Source: Marinovum sp034669705 (GTDB lineage: Bacteria > Pseudomonadota > Alphaproteobacteria > Rhodobacterales > Rhodobacteraceae). From it: a DNA stretch of 64,000 nucleotides. The stretch spans positions 1 to 64,000 of the forward strand of contig NZ_JAXMOR010000010.1 of the NCBI RefSeq assembly GCF_034669705.1, read 5' to 3'. The translations under genes and the position numbers were made by a program. Below the pieces are notes generated by a model. The model was not told the origin of the DNA, searched no databases, and saw only the letters and a list, made by a program, of their open reading frames with translations. Of the stretch, positions 27,449 through 35,763 are shown one piece after another. How positions within the stretch are numbered: the first letter of the stretch is position 1; each line of letters begins with the position of its first letter.

Positions 27449-28270
27449 TCAGCTGCGCGCCGACCAGCTGGCCGAGGCGTGGCGTCGGGTGTAGAATTCG
27501 CCCATCAACCCGATGGTGATCAGCCCGATCCCCAGCCAGAGCGGATACTCGATATTGGAATTGCGCGGGTAGTAGTTGACGAAGGCATAGCCGCGCGCCT
27601 GGTCGATGGCATGAAACAGCGGGTTCCAGTCGAACATCGCCAGCAGGTAGCCGGGCAGCGTGTTGGCCACGAACATCTTGCCCGAGGCGATCATGTTGGC
27701 GCGCTGATAGATCGACGACAGGATCGAGATCGCCGAGGGAAACCACGGCTTGAGCGCCAGAAAGACCATGCCGACGGCGGCGCCGGTGAACCAGGCCAGC
27801 AGGATCATCGCCATGCAGCCTGCCGGGTCGTTGATCTCGACATCGGTGAAGCCCACGTCATAGACGAAGAGCACGATCAGCACCGAGAGCACCTGGATAT
27901 AGAGCGCCGCGAGCATCCCCGAGAGGATCGAGATGATGGTGTTCATCGGCGCATGCTGCATCATCGGCGCGGTCGGCCCATCGGCCCCGACCACTGCGCT
28001 CATGGTCTTGATGTGGGTCATGTAAAGGAAGATCCCCGACATGATGTAGATCAGGAAATCGCCGCGCAGCTTGAGCCCGCGCAGGCCAAGCACGGTGAAC
28101 ATGACATAAAAGACCATCACCATGATGATTGTCTGCAAAACGTTCATGAAGATCGACATGAAGGCATTGCCATGGGTCTTGCGCACGTTGCGAACCGCAC
28201 CGTGATAGACCAGTTCGACCGTGGTGACGACAGAATCCAGCGTCGTTCTTGGGCGTCGTTGTACGAACAT
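27449..28270 (-). CDS. ABC-2 type polysaccharide export permease (KpsM/Wzm-like)
   Basis: A 273-residue integral membrane protein with about six hydrophobic helices and the ABC-2 layout of capsule, O-antigen and polysaccharide export permeases (KpsM, Wzm). The cytoplasmic N-terminal part (TTVELVYHGAVRNVRKTHGNAF) precedes TM1. It would need an ATPase partner (KpsT/Wzt), and none is encoded nearby. I start at ATG 28270; a much longer in-frame reading toward 29260 crosses two good plus-strand genes and is rejected. It sits at the edge of the glycan-assembly genes, which suggests a glycan substrate. Confidence 0.85.
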   Translation of the reverse strand: MFVQRRPRTTLDSVVTTVELVYHGAVRNVRKTHGNAFMSIFMNVLQTIIMVMVFYVMFTVLGLRGLKLRGDFLIYIMSGIFLYMTHIKTMSAVVGADGPTAPMMQHAPMNTIISILSGMLAALYIQVLSVLIVLFVYDVGFTDVEINDPAGCMAMILLAWFTGAAVGMVFLALKPWFPSAISILSSIYQRANMIASGKMFVANTLPGYLLAMFDWNPLFHAIDQARGYAFVNYYPRNSNIEYPLWLGIGLITIGLMGEFYTRRHASASWSARS

Positions 28271-28477
28271 GAGGCTCTGCTCCGCCTGGTTTCTGCCGGT
28301 ATGGCACGGAATTCTTGCTGTTTCCTTGCACCGCGAGCATAACCACCCTCCCGCGGTCCGACAACAAGAGCCTTGCCTGTGGCACCCCGCCGCATCCGCA
28401 GCGATGCGAATTGACCTCAGACTGCCGGTGGGCCAGCACTGGCGCCAGTTTCGTGCAACCCGGTGTGTGTGCTTTCG

Positions 28478-28819
28478 ATGTTTCTGCTGCGCAGGTTCCT
28501 TTTCGGATTGCTCCTGGTGGCCGGTCTGGCCGCGCAGCACCCCTTTGCCGCCTCTGGCCCGCCCGACCGCGACGGCGGCGCGGCGCAGGCCGAGCTGCTG
28601 GCGCTCTTCGGGCCCGGTGACATCTGCGGCGGCCCCGGCGCGGCGCATCCCGATTGCGACTGCTGCCCACTGCCCGGCGATATCTGGCCGCCCCGCGCCG
28701 AACCGGTGCCGCTGGCCCTGGCCCTGCGCCGGATGCGCTGGCAGGCACAGACCGATACCCTGCCCGCCCGCGCGCCGCTGCGGCTGGGGCCGATCCGTGG
28801 GCCGCCGCCTCTCGTCTGA
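28478..28819 (+). CDS. Small exported Cys-rich protein next to YcnI
   Basis: A 113-residue protein with an N-terminal signal peptide (MFLLRRFLFGLLLVAGLAA) and a short Cys cluster, DICGGPG then CDCCPLPGD. It resembles DUF2946-type small proteins found beside copper genes, but I am not certain of the family. The C-terminal third is Arg/Pro/Leu-rich. The start is ambiguous: ATG 28478 or GTG 28463, neither with a good ribosome-binding site. Its neighbour is a YcnI-like copper protein 45 bp downstream, so metal handling is plausible. Confidence 0.55.
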   Translation: MFLLRRFLFGLLLVAGLAAQHPFAASGPPDRDGGAAQAELLALFGPGDICGGPGAAHPDCDCCPLPGDIWPPRAEPVPLALALRRMRWQAQTDTLPARAPLRLGPIRGPPPLV

Positions 28820-28864
28820 GCTGATACGTCCGCTTATTTTCAACCACATCAGACGAGAAACACC

Positions 28865-29395
28865 ATGACCCACATGATCCCTGCGGCGCTGGCCGCAGCC
28901 CTGACCCTTGTGCCGCACCTGGGCCTCGCCCATGCCACGCTGGAACAGCAGCAGGCGGCGCTCAACAGCACCTACAAGGGCGTGATGCGCATCGGCCACG
29001 GCTGCGATGGCGAGGCGACGCTGCGGGTGACGATCTCGATCCCCGAAGGGGTGATCGCGGTCAAACCCATGCCCAAGCCGGGCTGGACGCTCGAAACCGA
29101 GGTCACGCCCTATGCCCGCAGTTATGATTATCACGGCAGCCACGCCGAGGGCGTCACCCGCATCACCTGGTCGGGGGGCGCTTTGCCGGATGCCCACTAC
29201 GACGAGTTCGTCTTCCGGGCGCGGATCACCGATGCCTTTGCCGCCGGTGAGGTGATCCATTTCCCCACCGTGCAGACCTGTGCCAACGGCGAGGAGGCCT
29301 GGGTCAACCTGCCGGCCAAGGGCCAGTCAGGCCATGACATCGAGGGGCCTGCGCCGGCGCTGAGACTGATCGACGGGGCGCATGCGCATCATTGA
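28865..29395 (+). CDS. YcnI family (DUF1775) copper-binding exported protein
   Basis: A 176-residue periplasmic protein. The signal peptide is cleaved after LGLA, which leaves His23 as the mature N-terminus; in characterised YcnI this His with a nearby Glu binds Cu(II) (HATLEQ here). The single beta-sandwich domain contains GHGCDGEATLRVTISIPEG and a second Cys in PTVQTCANGEEAW. It ends with GAHAHH, a His-rich tail that could add metal sites. No membrane anchor is seen. It is likely cotranscribed with the small Cys-rich gene upstream. Confidence 0.88.
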   Translation: MTHMIPAALAAALTLVPHLGLAHATLEQQQAALNSTYKGVMRIGHGCDGEATLRVTISIPEGVIAVKPMPKPGWTLETEVTPYARSYDYHGSHAEGVTRITWSGGALPDAHYDEFVFRARITDAFAAGEVIHFPTVQTCANGEEAWVNLPAKGQSGHDIEGPAPALRLIDGAHAHH

Positions 29396-29533
29396 TCGGC
29401 GTTCCGGGCGGGGGCGGCACGCCGCTGCCCCCGCTTGGCCGGGGTCCGGCGCCAAAGCCGTGGACATGACCCGACGACAGGGCTAGCAAGTGTCAGGTTA
29501 GGGCCCGGCCCGCAAAGTCGTTCAGGAGCAGAA

Positions 29534-30331
29534 ATGAATTACGATACTCTCATCAAGGTGATGCGCAGGCTCGCGCTCGAGGCCGGTGATGCGATCATGG
29601 AGATTTACAACTCCGACGATTTCGACGTGAAGACGAAATCCGACGCCAGCCCGGTCACCGCCGCCGACGAGGCCGCCGATGCGCTGATTTCGGCCGGGCT
29701 GCGAGAGGCCTTTCCCGATGTGCCGCTGGTCACCGAAGAGCAGGCCGACAGCCATGACACCCGCGCCGACACCTTCCTGATCGTCGATCCGCTTGACGGC
29801 ACCAAGGAGTTCATCAACCGCCGCGGCGATTTCACCGTCAACATCGCCTATGTCGAAAGCGGTGTGCCGGTGCGCGGCGTGGTCTATGCCCCGGCGCGCG
29901 AGCGGCTGTTTTATACTTCGGCGATGGGCAACGCGATGGAAGAGACCGGCAGTTTCGCCAAGGAGGCCCCCGGCGAGGTCACGCCGATCAAGGTGCGCGC
30001 GCCCGACAATGACGCGCTTCTGGTGGTGGCGTCGAAATCGCACCGCGACGCCGCGACCGACGATTACATCGGCGGCTACGAGGTCGCCGACATGAAGAGC
30101 GCCGGCTCCTCGCTCAAGTTCTGCCTGGTGGCCACCGGCGAGGCCGATCTCTATCCCCGGCTCGGCCGCACGATGGAATGGGATACTGCCGCCGGCCATG
30201 CGGTGCTCAACGGCGCCGGTGGCAAGGTGGTGCGGTTCGACGATCACACGCCCTTGGCCTATGGCAAGGACGGCTACGCCAACCCGTTCTTCATCGCCTA
30301 TGCGCCGGGCGTCGAGCTCAAGGAGGCCTGA
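29534..30331 (+). CDS. cysQ: 3'(2'),5'-bisphosphate nucleotidase CysQ
   Basis: A 265-residue IMPase-superfamily phosphatase of the CysQ type, hydrolysing PAP (and PAPS) to AMP. Motifs are VTEEQADSHD, VDPLDGTKEFI (metal site) and the C-terminal WDTAAGHAVL. CAGGAGCAG precedes ATG 29534. It heads the same-strand run of glycan genes that ends with a PAPS-dependent sulfotransferase, which releases PAP, so recycling of that product is a good functional guess. It lies 6 bp before the next glycosyltransferase. Confidence 0.92.
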   Translation: MNYDTLIKVMRRLALEAGDAIMEIYNSDDFDVKTKSDASPVTAADEAADALISAGLREAFPDVPLVTEEQADSHDTRADTFLIVDPLDGTKEFINRRGDFTVNIAYVESGVPVRGVVYAPARERLFYTSAMGNAMEETGSFAKEAPGEVTPIKVRAPDNDALLVVASKSHRDAATDDYIGGYEVADMKSAGSSLKFCLVATGEADLYPRLGRTMEWDTAAGHAVLNGAGGKVVRFDDHTPLAYGKDGYANPFFIAYAPGVELKEA

Positions 30332-30337
30332 GCCGCC

Positions 30338-31573
30338 ATGCGCCCGGTCAGCGTCATCGTCGTGTCGCATGGCCGGGAAACGGCGCTGAAACGCTGCCTG
30401 AAGGCGCTGCGCCAGCTGAGCTATCCGAACCTCGAGCTGGTGGTCGTGGCCGACCGCCGGTCGCTGGCCGCGCTGCAGGGCCTGCCGCAGGCGATGGGCA
30501 TCAAGACCGCGCCCTGTGACGCGGAAAACATCAGCCTTGCGCGCAACCTCGGCCTCGGGCTGGCGGCAGGCGAGGTGGTGGCCTTTGTCGATGATGACGC
30601 GGTGCCCGAACCGACCTGGCTGACCCACCTTGCGGCGGCCTTCGATGACGAGGAAGTGGCGGCGGCGGGCGGCTACGTGCGTGGCCGCAACGGCATTTCC
30701 TGGCAGTGGCGGGCCGCCTGGGTGGATGGCTGCGGGGAGCGTCACGACCTGTCGCTTCCCGGCGTGCGGCCGGTGGTGCTGCACCCGAAACCGGGGCGGG
30801 CGATCAAGACCGAGGGCACCAACATGGCGTTCCGCCGCGAGGTGATCGCCGGCATCGGCGGCTTCGATCCGGCCTTTCGCTTCTTTCTCGACGAGACAGA
30901 TGTGAACCTGCGGCTGGCCCGCGCCGGTCATGCCACCGCCATCGTGCCGCTGGCCGAGGTCCACCATGGCTTTGCCGAGAGCGCCCGGCGGCGCACCGAC
31001 CGGGTGCCGCGCGACCTGTTCGAGATCGGTGCCAGCCATGCGGCCTTTCTGCTGCGCCATTGCCCCGAGCGCGAGCGTGCGGCGCAGCAGGTCCGTTTTG
31101 CCGAGGAACAGCGCCGCCGGCTGCTGCGCCACATGGTGGCCGGGCGGCTTGAGCCGCGCGACGTGCGCCGGCTGATGGCGCGGCTGGCGGCGGGCTTTGC
31201 CGAGGGCGCAGACCGCGCGCCCACCCCGCTGCCGGCGCTGCCGCATGCCGCGGCGCCCTTTGCCGCCCTGCCGCCGCGCCCGGCGTTGCGGCCCAAGGTG
31301 ACCTGCGGCCGCTGGTGGCACCGGGCGCGGCTGCGGCATCAGGCGGCGCATGATGTGGCGGCCGGCCATGTCGCCACCGCGCTGATCTTTTCGCTGACCG
31401 CGGCCTATGGCCGGGTCAGCTTTACCCCGGCCGGGGTCTGGGAGCACAGCGGCGGGCAGTTCGGCAAATCCGAACGGTCGGGGCGGTTTTTCACCCTGCG
31501 CAGCCTGCGCCGGAAATGCGATGCTGAAATAACACGCATTCGCCGGGTCAGAGGGCTCGGTCCGCACGCCTGA
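30338..31573 (+). CDS. Glycosyltransferase family 2 protein
   Basis: A 411-residue protein with an N-terminal GT-A domain: VSVIVVSHGRE start, the acidic nucleotide-sugar motif VDDDAVPEP (Asp85-87), TNMAFRREVI and an acceptor-side FFLDETDVNLRLARAGH. The remaining 150 residues are Ala/Arg-rich with helical character, function unknown. The donor sugar cannot be read. No membrane segment is seen. It lies in the cysQ-galU-galE run and is presumably part of one transcript, 6 bp after cysQ. Confidence 0.88.
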   Translation: MRPVSVIVVSHGRETALKRCLKALRQLSYPNLELVVVADRRSLAALQGLPQAMGIKTAPCDAENISLARNLGLGLAAGEVVAFVDDDAVPEPTWLTHLAAAFDDEEVAAAGGYVRGRNGISWQWRAAWVDGCGERHDLSLPGVRPVVLHPKPGRAIKTEGTNMAFRREVIAGIGGFDPAFRFFLDETDVNLRLARAGHATAIVPLAEVHHGFAESARRRTDRVPRDLFEIGASHAAFLLRHCPERERAAQQVRFAEEQRRRLLRHMVAGRLEPRDVRRLMARLAAGFAEGADRAPTPLPALPHAAAPFAALPPRPALRPKVTCGRWWHRARLRHQAAHDVAAGHVATALIFSLTAAYGRVSFTPAGVWEHSGGQFGKSERSGRFFTLRSLRRKCDAEITRIRRVRGLGPHA

Positions 31574-31646
31574 GTGGCAATCCGCATTCATGTTCGGCAA
31601 TCAGTGCTATAGTGATTTCACAAACCCGCAAATTTCGAGGGCGTTT

Positions 31647-32540
31647 ATGCGTACGAAAGTTACCAAAGCCATTTTTCCCGTCGCCGGTCTGGGCACCCGG
31701 TTCCTGCCAGCGACCAAGTCGGTCCCGAAAGAGATCATGACGCTGGTCGACCGGCCATTGATCCAATACGCCATCGACGAGGCCCGTGCCGCCGGCATCA
31801 AGGAGTTCATCTTCGTCACCTCCCGCGGCAAGGGCGCGCTCGAGGATTACTTCGATCTCGCCCCGCAGCTGGAAAACGAGCTGCGCAAGAGCGGCAAGAC
31901 CGAGTTGCTGGACATCCTCAAGTCGACCAACATGGAAAGCGGCGCCATCGCCTATATCCGCCAGCACAAGGCGCTGGGCCTCGGCCATGCGGTCTGGTGC
32001 GCGCGGCGCCTGATCGGCAATGAACCCTTTGCCGTGATGCTGCCCGATGACGTGATCGCGGCCGAGAAACCCTGCCTGCAACAGATGGTCGAAGCCTACC
32101 AGGAGCAAGGCGGCTCGATGGTGGCGGCGATGGAAGTGCCGCAGGACAAGACCTCGGCCTACGGCGTGCTCGACGTCAAGAAAGAGCTAGGCGACCTGGT
32201 CGACGTCAAGGGCATGGTGGAAAAGCCCAAAGCCGGCGATGCACCGTCGAATCTGGCGGTGATCGGCCGCTACATCCTGACGCCGGACGTGCTGAAAAAC
32301 CTCAACAAGATGAAACAGGGCGCGGGCGGCGAGATCCAGCTGACCGATGCCATCGCCCAGGAGATCACCGAGGGCCGCAATGTCTATGGCATGCGCTTCA
32401 AGGGCCAGCGCTTCGACTGCGGCTCCAAGGCGGGCTTCCTGCAGGCGACGGTGGCTTTCGGCCTGGCGCGCGAAGAGCTGCGCGACGACCTGCATGCCTA
32501 TCTGCGCGAGCTGATGGCCGTGGACCAGGCGGCCCAGTAA
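31647..32540 (+). CDS. galU: UTP-glucose-1-phosphate uridylyltransferase
   Basis: A 297-residue GalU that makes UDP-glucose from UTP and glucose-1-phosphate, the entry to UDP-galactose and glycan synthesis. The nucleotide loop is FPVAGLGTRFLPATK with KEIM following; other family landmarks are AMEVPQDKTSAYGVLD and the C-terminal FDCGSKAGFLQA. ATG 31647 has GAGGG 8 nt upstream. It is 3 bp from galE. Confidence 0.96.
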   Translation: MRTKVTKAIFPVAGLGTRFLPATKSVPKEIMTLVDRPLIQYAIDEARAAGIKEFIFVTSRGKGALEDYFDLAPQLENELRKSGKTELLDILKSTNMESGAIAYIRQHKALGLGHAVWCARRLIGNEPFAVMLPDDVIAAEKPCLQQMVEAYQEQGGSMVAAMEVPQDKTSAYGVLDVKKELGDLVDVKGMVEKPKAGDAPSNLAVIGRYILTPDVLKNLNKMKQGAGGEIQLTDAIAQEITEGRNVYGMRFKGQRFDCGSKAGFLQATVAFGLAREELRDDLHAYLRELMAVDQAAQ

Positions 32541-32543
32541 CCG

Positions 32544-33533
32544 ATGACCAAGGGCAATATCCTCGTCACCGGCGGCGCCGGTTACATCGGCTCGCATGCC
32601 TGCAAGGCGCTGAAGGCGGCGGGCTATACGCCCGTCACCTTCGACAACATCTCGACCGGCTGGCAGGATGCGGTGAAGTTCGGGCCGCTGGCGCGCGGCG
32701 ACCTGCTCGACCGGGCGCGGCTCGATGAGGTCTTTGCCGAGTACAAGCCGCTGGCGGTGATGCATTTCGCCGCCCTCAGCCTGGTCGGCGAGGCGATGTC
32801 GAACCCCGGGCTCTACTGGCGCAACAATGTCGCGGGCTCGCTCAACCTGATCGAGGCGGCGGTCGAGGCCGGCTGCCTCGATTTCGTCTTCTCCTCGACC
32901 TGCGCCACCTATGGCGACCAGGACAACGTGGTGCTCGATGAGCATTCGTCGCAGATGCCGCTCAATTCCTACGGCAAGTCGAAACGCGCCATCGAGGACA
33001 TGCTGGCCGATTTCGGCGCCAGCCACGGGCTGCGCTCGGTGATCTTCCGCTACTTCAACGTCGCCGGGGCCGATCCGGAGGGAGAGGTCGGCGAATACCA
33101 CCGCCCCGAGACCCACCTGATCCCGCTGATGCTCGACGCGATCGACGGCAAGCGGGCGGCGCTGACCGTCTTCGGCACCGATTACGACACGCCGGACGGC
33201 ACCTGCATCCGCGATTACGTGCATGTCTGCGACCTTGTGGACGCGCATGTGCTGGGGCTGAAATGGCTCGAGGACGGCAAGGAAAGCCGGGTGTTCAACC
33301 TCGGCACCGGCTCGGGCTTTTCGGTGTTCGAGGTGATCGCCCATTCCAAGAGCGTCACCAACCGCGAGGTGCCGCATGAGATCGGCGCGCGCCGCGGCGG
33401 CGACGCCACGAAACTTGTTTCCGGATCGACCCGCGCCGTGCAAGAACTGGGCTGGACCCCGAAGCGTTCCAACCTGGAGGCGATGATCCGCGATGCCTGG
33501 CGCTGGCACCAGAGCGGCCATTACGAGACCTAG
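32544..33533 (+). CDS. galE: UDP-glucose 4-epimerase
   Basis: A 329-residue extended SDR epimerase interconverting UDP-glucose and UDP-galactose. The NAD loop TGGAGYIGSH is at 9-18, the catalytic Ser/Thr region is SSTCATYGD and the YxxxK pair is in SYGKSKR. The C-terminal motif RDYVHVCDLVDAH is typical. It starts 3 bp after galU, so the two are surely cotranscribed. The final 41 bp overlap the next glycosyltransferase frame. Confidence 0.96.
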   Translation: MTKGNILVTGGAGYIGSHACKALKAAGYTPVTFDNISTGWQDAVKFGPLARGDLLDRARLDEVFAEYKPLAVMHFAALSLVGEAMSNPGLYWRNNVAGSLNLIEAAVEAGCLDFVFSSTCATYGDQDNVVLDEHSSQMPLNSYGKSKRAIEDMLADFGASHGLRSVIFRYFNVAGADPEGEVGEYHRPETHLIPLMLDAIDGKRAALTVFGTDYDTPDGTCIRDYVHVCDLVDAHVLGLKWLEDGKESRVFNLGTGSGFSVFEVIAHSKSVTNREVPHEIGARRGGDATKLVSGSTRAVQELGWTPKRSNLEAMIRDAWRWHQSGHYET

Positions 33534-34710
33534 CCCGCCCGCCCGCTGCCTCGATATCACGCGGCTGATCCGGCGCGCCGGGCGGCGGATGACCGGTGTC
33601 GACCGGGTCGAATTTGCCTATCTGCGCGCTCTGGTGGCCGATCCGGTTCCGCTGTTTGCACTGGCGCGCACCCGGCTGGGCTATGTGCTGCTCTCGCAGG
33701 ACGGTGCAGAGGAGATCCTGCGGCGCGCGCGGCAGGACGGCTGGGGGCGGCTCGACGCGCTCGGGCTTGTCACCAAGGGCCCCGCGATGCGCCGCCGGGC
33801 CGAGGCCGACCTGCGCCGCGAAGCACTTGGCCGCGCCCTGCCCTGGGGGCTCGCGGCGCTGCTGCGCCGGCACCTGCCGGAGGGCACCACCTATTACAAC
33901 ACCGGCCATTCCAACCTGACCGAGCGGGTGGTTGACGCCTGGCGCAGCCTGCCGGGGGCACGGATCGAGGTTCTGGTGCATGACACCATCCCGCTCGACG
34001 TCCCGCAGTACCAACGGCCCGAAACCCTGCGCAAGTTCAAGCACTTCCTCGGCCGCACCGCACAGGTGGCCGACCGGGTGATCTGCAATTCGCAGGCCAC
34101 GCTCGATGATTGCCAGCGCCACATGCAGGTCTTTGGCCGTATCCCCGCAGGCCTCGCCGCGCCGCTTGGGATCGAAACGGTCCGGCCCGGCCCCTGCCCC
34201 GACGATCTGCCACCGGGGCCGTTCTTCGTCAGCGTCGGCACCATCGAGCCGCGCAAGAACCACGCGCTGCTGCTCGACATCTGGGACCAGTTCGCCGCCG
34301 AGGGGCGGAACGGCCCGCATCTGCTGCTCTGCGGCGCCCGTGGCTGGGCCAACGCGGCGGTGCTTGCCAGACTCGACGCCGGCAACCCCCTGGTGCAGGA
34401 GCGCCCCGGCCTCAGCGACGCCGAGATCGCGGCGCTGCTGGTGCGCTCGCGCGGGCTGCTGTTTCCAAGCCTCGCCGAGGGCTACGGGCTGCCGCCGATC
34501 GAGGCCGCAGCGCTTGGCGTGCCGGTGTTGCTGGCCGACCTCCCGGTCTATCGCGAGACGCTGGAGGACATACCCATTTACCTGCCGCCGCAAGACGCCT
34601 ATTCTTGGCGTCAGAAAATCGAACAACTACAAGAGCAGAGACCGCCGACGCCCCCCTATCTGCCGCCAAGCTGGGACACGCATTTCAATCTTGTCTTAAC
34701 AGAGGGCTGA
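33493..34710 (+). CDS. Glycosyltransferase family 4 (GT-B) protein
   Basis: A 405-residue GT-B transferase. The C-terminal donor domain has VGTIEPRKNH and the E-x7-E type signature SLAEGYGLPPIEAAALG. The N-terminal acceptor domain starts CLDITRLIRR and has TGVDRVEFAYL. ATG 33493 gives a 41-bp overlap with galE; a later ATG at 33589 would cut off the conserved DITRLIRR, so the earlier start is preferred. The donor is a nucleotide sugar of unknown type. Confidence 0.87.
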   Translation: MPGAGTRAAITRPSPPARCLDITRLIRRAGRRMTGVDRVEFAYLRALVADPVPLFALARTRLGYVLLSQDGAEEILRRARQDGWGRLDALGLVTKGPAMRRRAEADLRREALGRALPWGLAALLRRHLPEGTTYYNTGHSNLTERVVDAWRSLPGARIEVLVHDTIPLDVPQYQRPETLRKFKHFLGRTAQVADRVICNSQATLDDCQRHMQVFGRIPAGLAAPLGIETVRPGPCPDDLPPGPFFVSVGTIEPRKNHALLLDIWDQFAAEGRNGPHLLLCGARGWANAAVLARLDAGNPLVQERPGLSDAEIAALLVRSRGLLFPSLAEGYGLPPIEAAALGVPVLLADLPVYRETLEDIPIYLPPQDAYSWRQKIEQLQEQRPPTPPYLPPSWDTHFNLVLTEG

Positions 34711-34745
34711 TATTTCCGCAGGGCGTCTCGGACGGTTAACAGAGG
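34696..34745 (+). repeat. Direct repeat TTAACAGAGG around the GT4-GT2 junction
   Basis: TTAACAGAGG occurs at 34696-34705 and 34736-34745, 40 bp apart; the first copy includes the last codons of the GT4 gene and the second supplies the ribosome-binding site of the next gene. It may be coincidental or a control site. Confidence 0.35.
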
Positions 34746-34752
34746 ATCAGGA

Positions 34753-35763
34753 TTGGGCGCCTGGCAGTCATACAGCCTCAGGCTTCAGCGCAAGCGCTGG
34801 CGCATCCGCGCCTTGCGCAAGTCGCGAGAGCTGCGCGCCGCGGTCGACCGGACGGATCAGATCCGCCCCGGCGATCTTCTGCTGTTCTCGACCCTGCGCA
34901 ACGAACATGTGCGCCTGCCCTATTTCCTGCGCTATTACCGCGATCTCGGGATCAACCACTTCCTGATGGTCGACAACGGCAGCACCGACGGCTCCGACGC
35001 CTATCTGGCCGAGCAGTCCGACGTCTCGCTCTGGCGCACCGAGGCCAGCTACAAGCGGTCGCGCTTCGGCGTCGACTGGCTCAACTGGCTGGCGCGCAAG
35101 CATGCCCATGGCCATTGGGCGCTGACCGTCGACCCCGACGAATTCTTCCTGTTCCCGTTCTGCGACACCCGGCCGCTTCGGGCGCTGACCGACTGGCTCG
35201 ATGCCTCGTCGATCCGGTCGTTCTCGGCGATGCTGCTCGACATGTATCCCAAGGGGCCGATCAACGCGCAGCCCTACCTGCCGGGCGACAACCCGATCGA
35301 CATCGCCTGCTGGTTCGACAGCGGCAATTACGCGATCAGCCGCAATCCGCGCTTCGGCAACCTCTGGATCCAGGGCGGGCCGCGGCGCCGGGTGTTCTTT
35401 CCCGACCTGCCGGAAAAGGCGCCCGCGCTCAACAAGATACCGCTGGTCAAATGGGACCGGCGCTACACATACGTCAGCTCGACCCACATGCTGCTGCCGC
35501 GCGGGCTCAACCTCGTCTATGACGAATGGGGCGGGGAAAAGGCCTCTGGCATCCTGCTGCACACCAAGTTCCTCGACACCTTCACCGCCAAGGCCGCCGA
35601 AGAGCTTGAGCGCAAGCAGCATTACTCCGCCTCGGTGGAGTACAAGGCCTATGCCAAGACGCTCGAAGAGAACCCCGATCTCTGGTGCAAGTGGTCGGAG
35701 CGCTACATCAACTGGCGCCAGCTCGAGATCCTCGGGCTGATGTCCAAGGGCAACTGGGCATGA
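34753..35763 (+). CDS. Glycosyltransferase family 2-like protein
   Basis: A 336-residue GT-A type transferase of the 'glycosyl transferase family 2' clan that starts with a RNEHVRLPYFLRYYRDLG segment, followed by MVDNGSTDGS and the metal motif VDPDEFF (Asp127-Glu130). There is a basic N-terminal 30 residues. The start is TTG 34753, with AGAGGATCAGGA just upstream; the encoded protein begins Gly-Ala-Trp. Its stop overlaps the start of the next gene (ATGA), implying coupling. Confidence 0.85.
   Translation: MGAWQSYSLRLQRKRWRIRALRKSRELRAAVDRTDQIRPGDLLLFSTLRNEHVRLPYFLRYYRDLGINHFLMVDNGSTDGSDAYLAEQSDVSLWRTEASYKRSRFGVDWLNWLARKHAHGHWALTVDPDEFFLFPFCDTRPLRALTDWLDASSIRSFSAMLLDMYPKGPINAQPYLPGDNPIDIACWFDSGNYAISRNPRFGNLWIQGGPRRRVFFPDLPEKAPALNKIPLVKWDRRYTYVSSTHMLLPRGLNLVYDEWGGEKASGILLHTKFLDTFTAKAAEELERKQHYSASVEYKAYAKTLEENPDLWCKWSERYINWRQLEILGLMSKGNWA

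Noticed and set aside
28271..29260. N-terminal extension of the ABC-2 permease frame to 603 residues
   Set aside because: The extension is antisense to the YcnI and small Cys-rich genes and is Arg/Gly-rich; the permease begins naturally at 28270.
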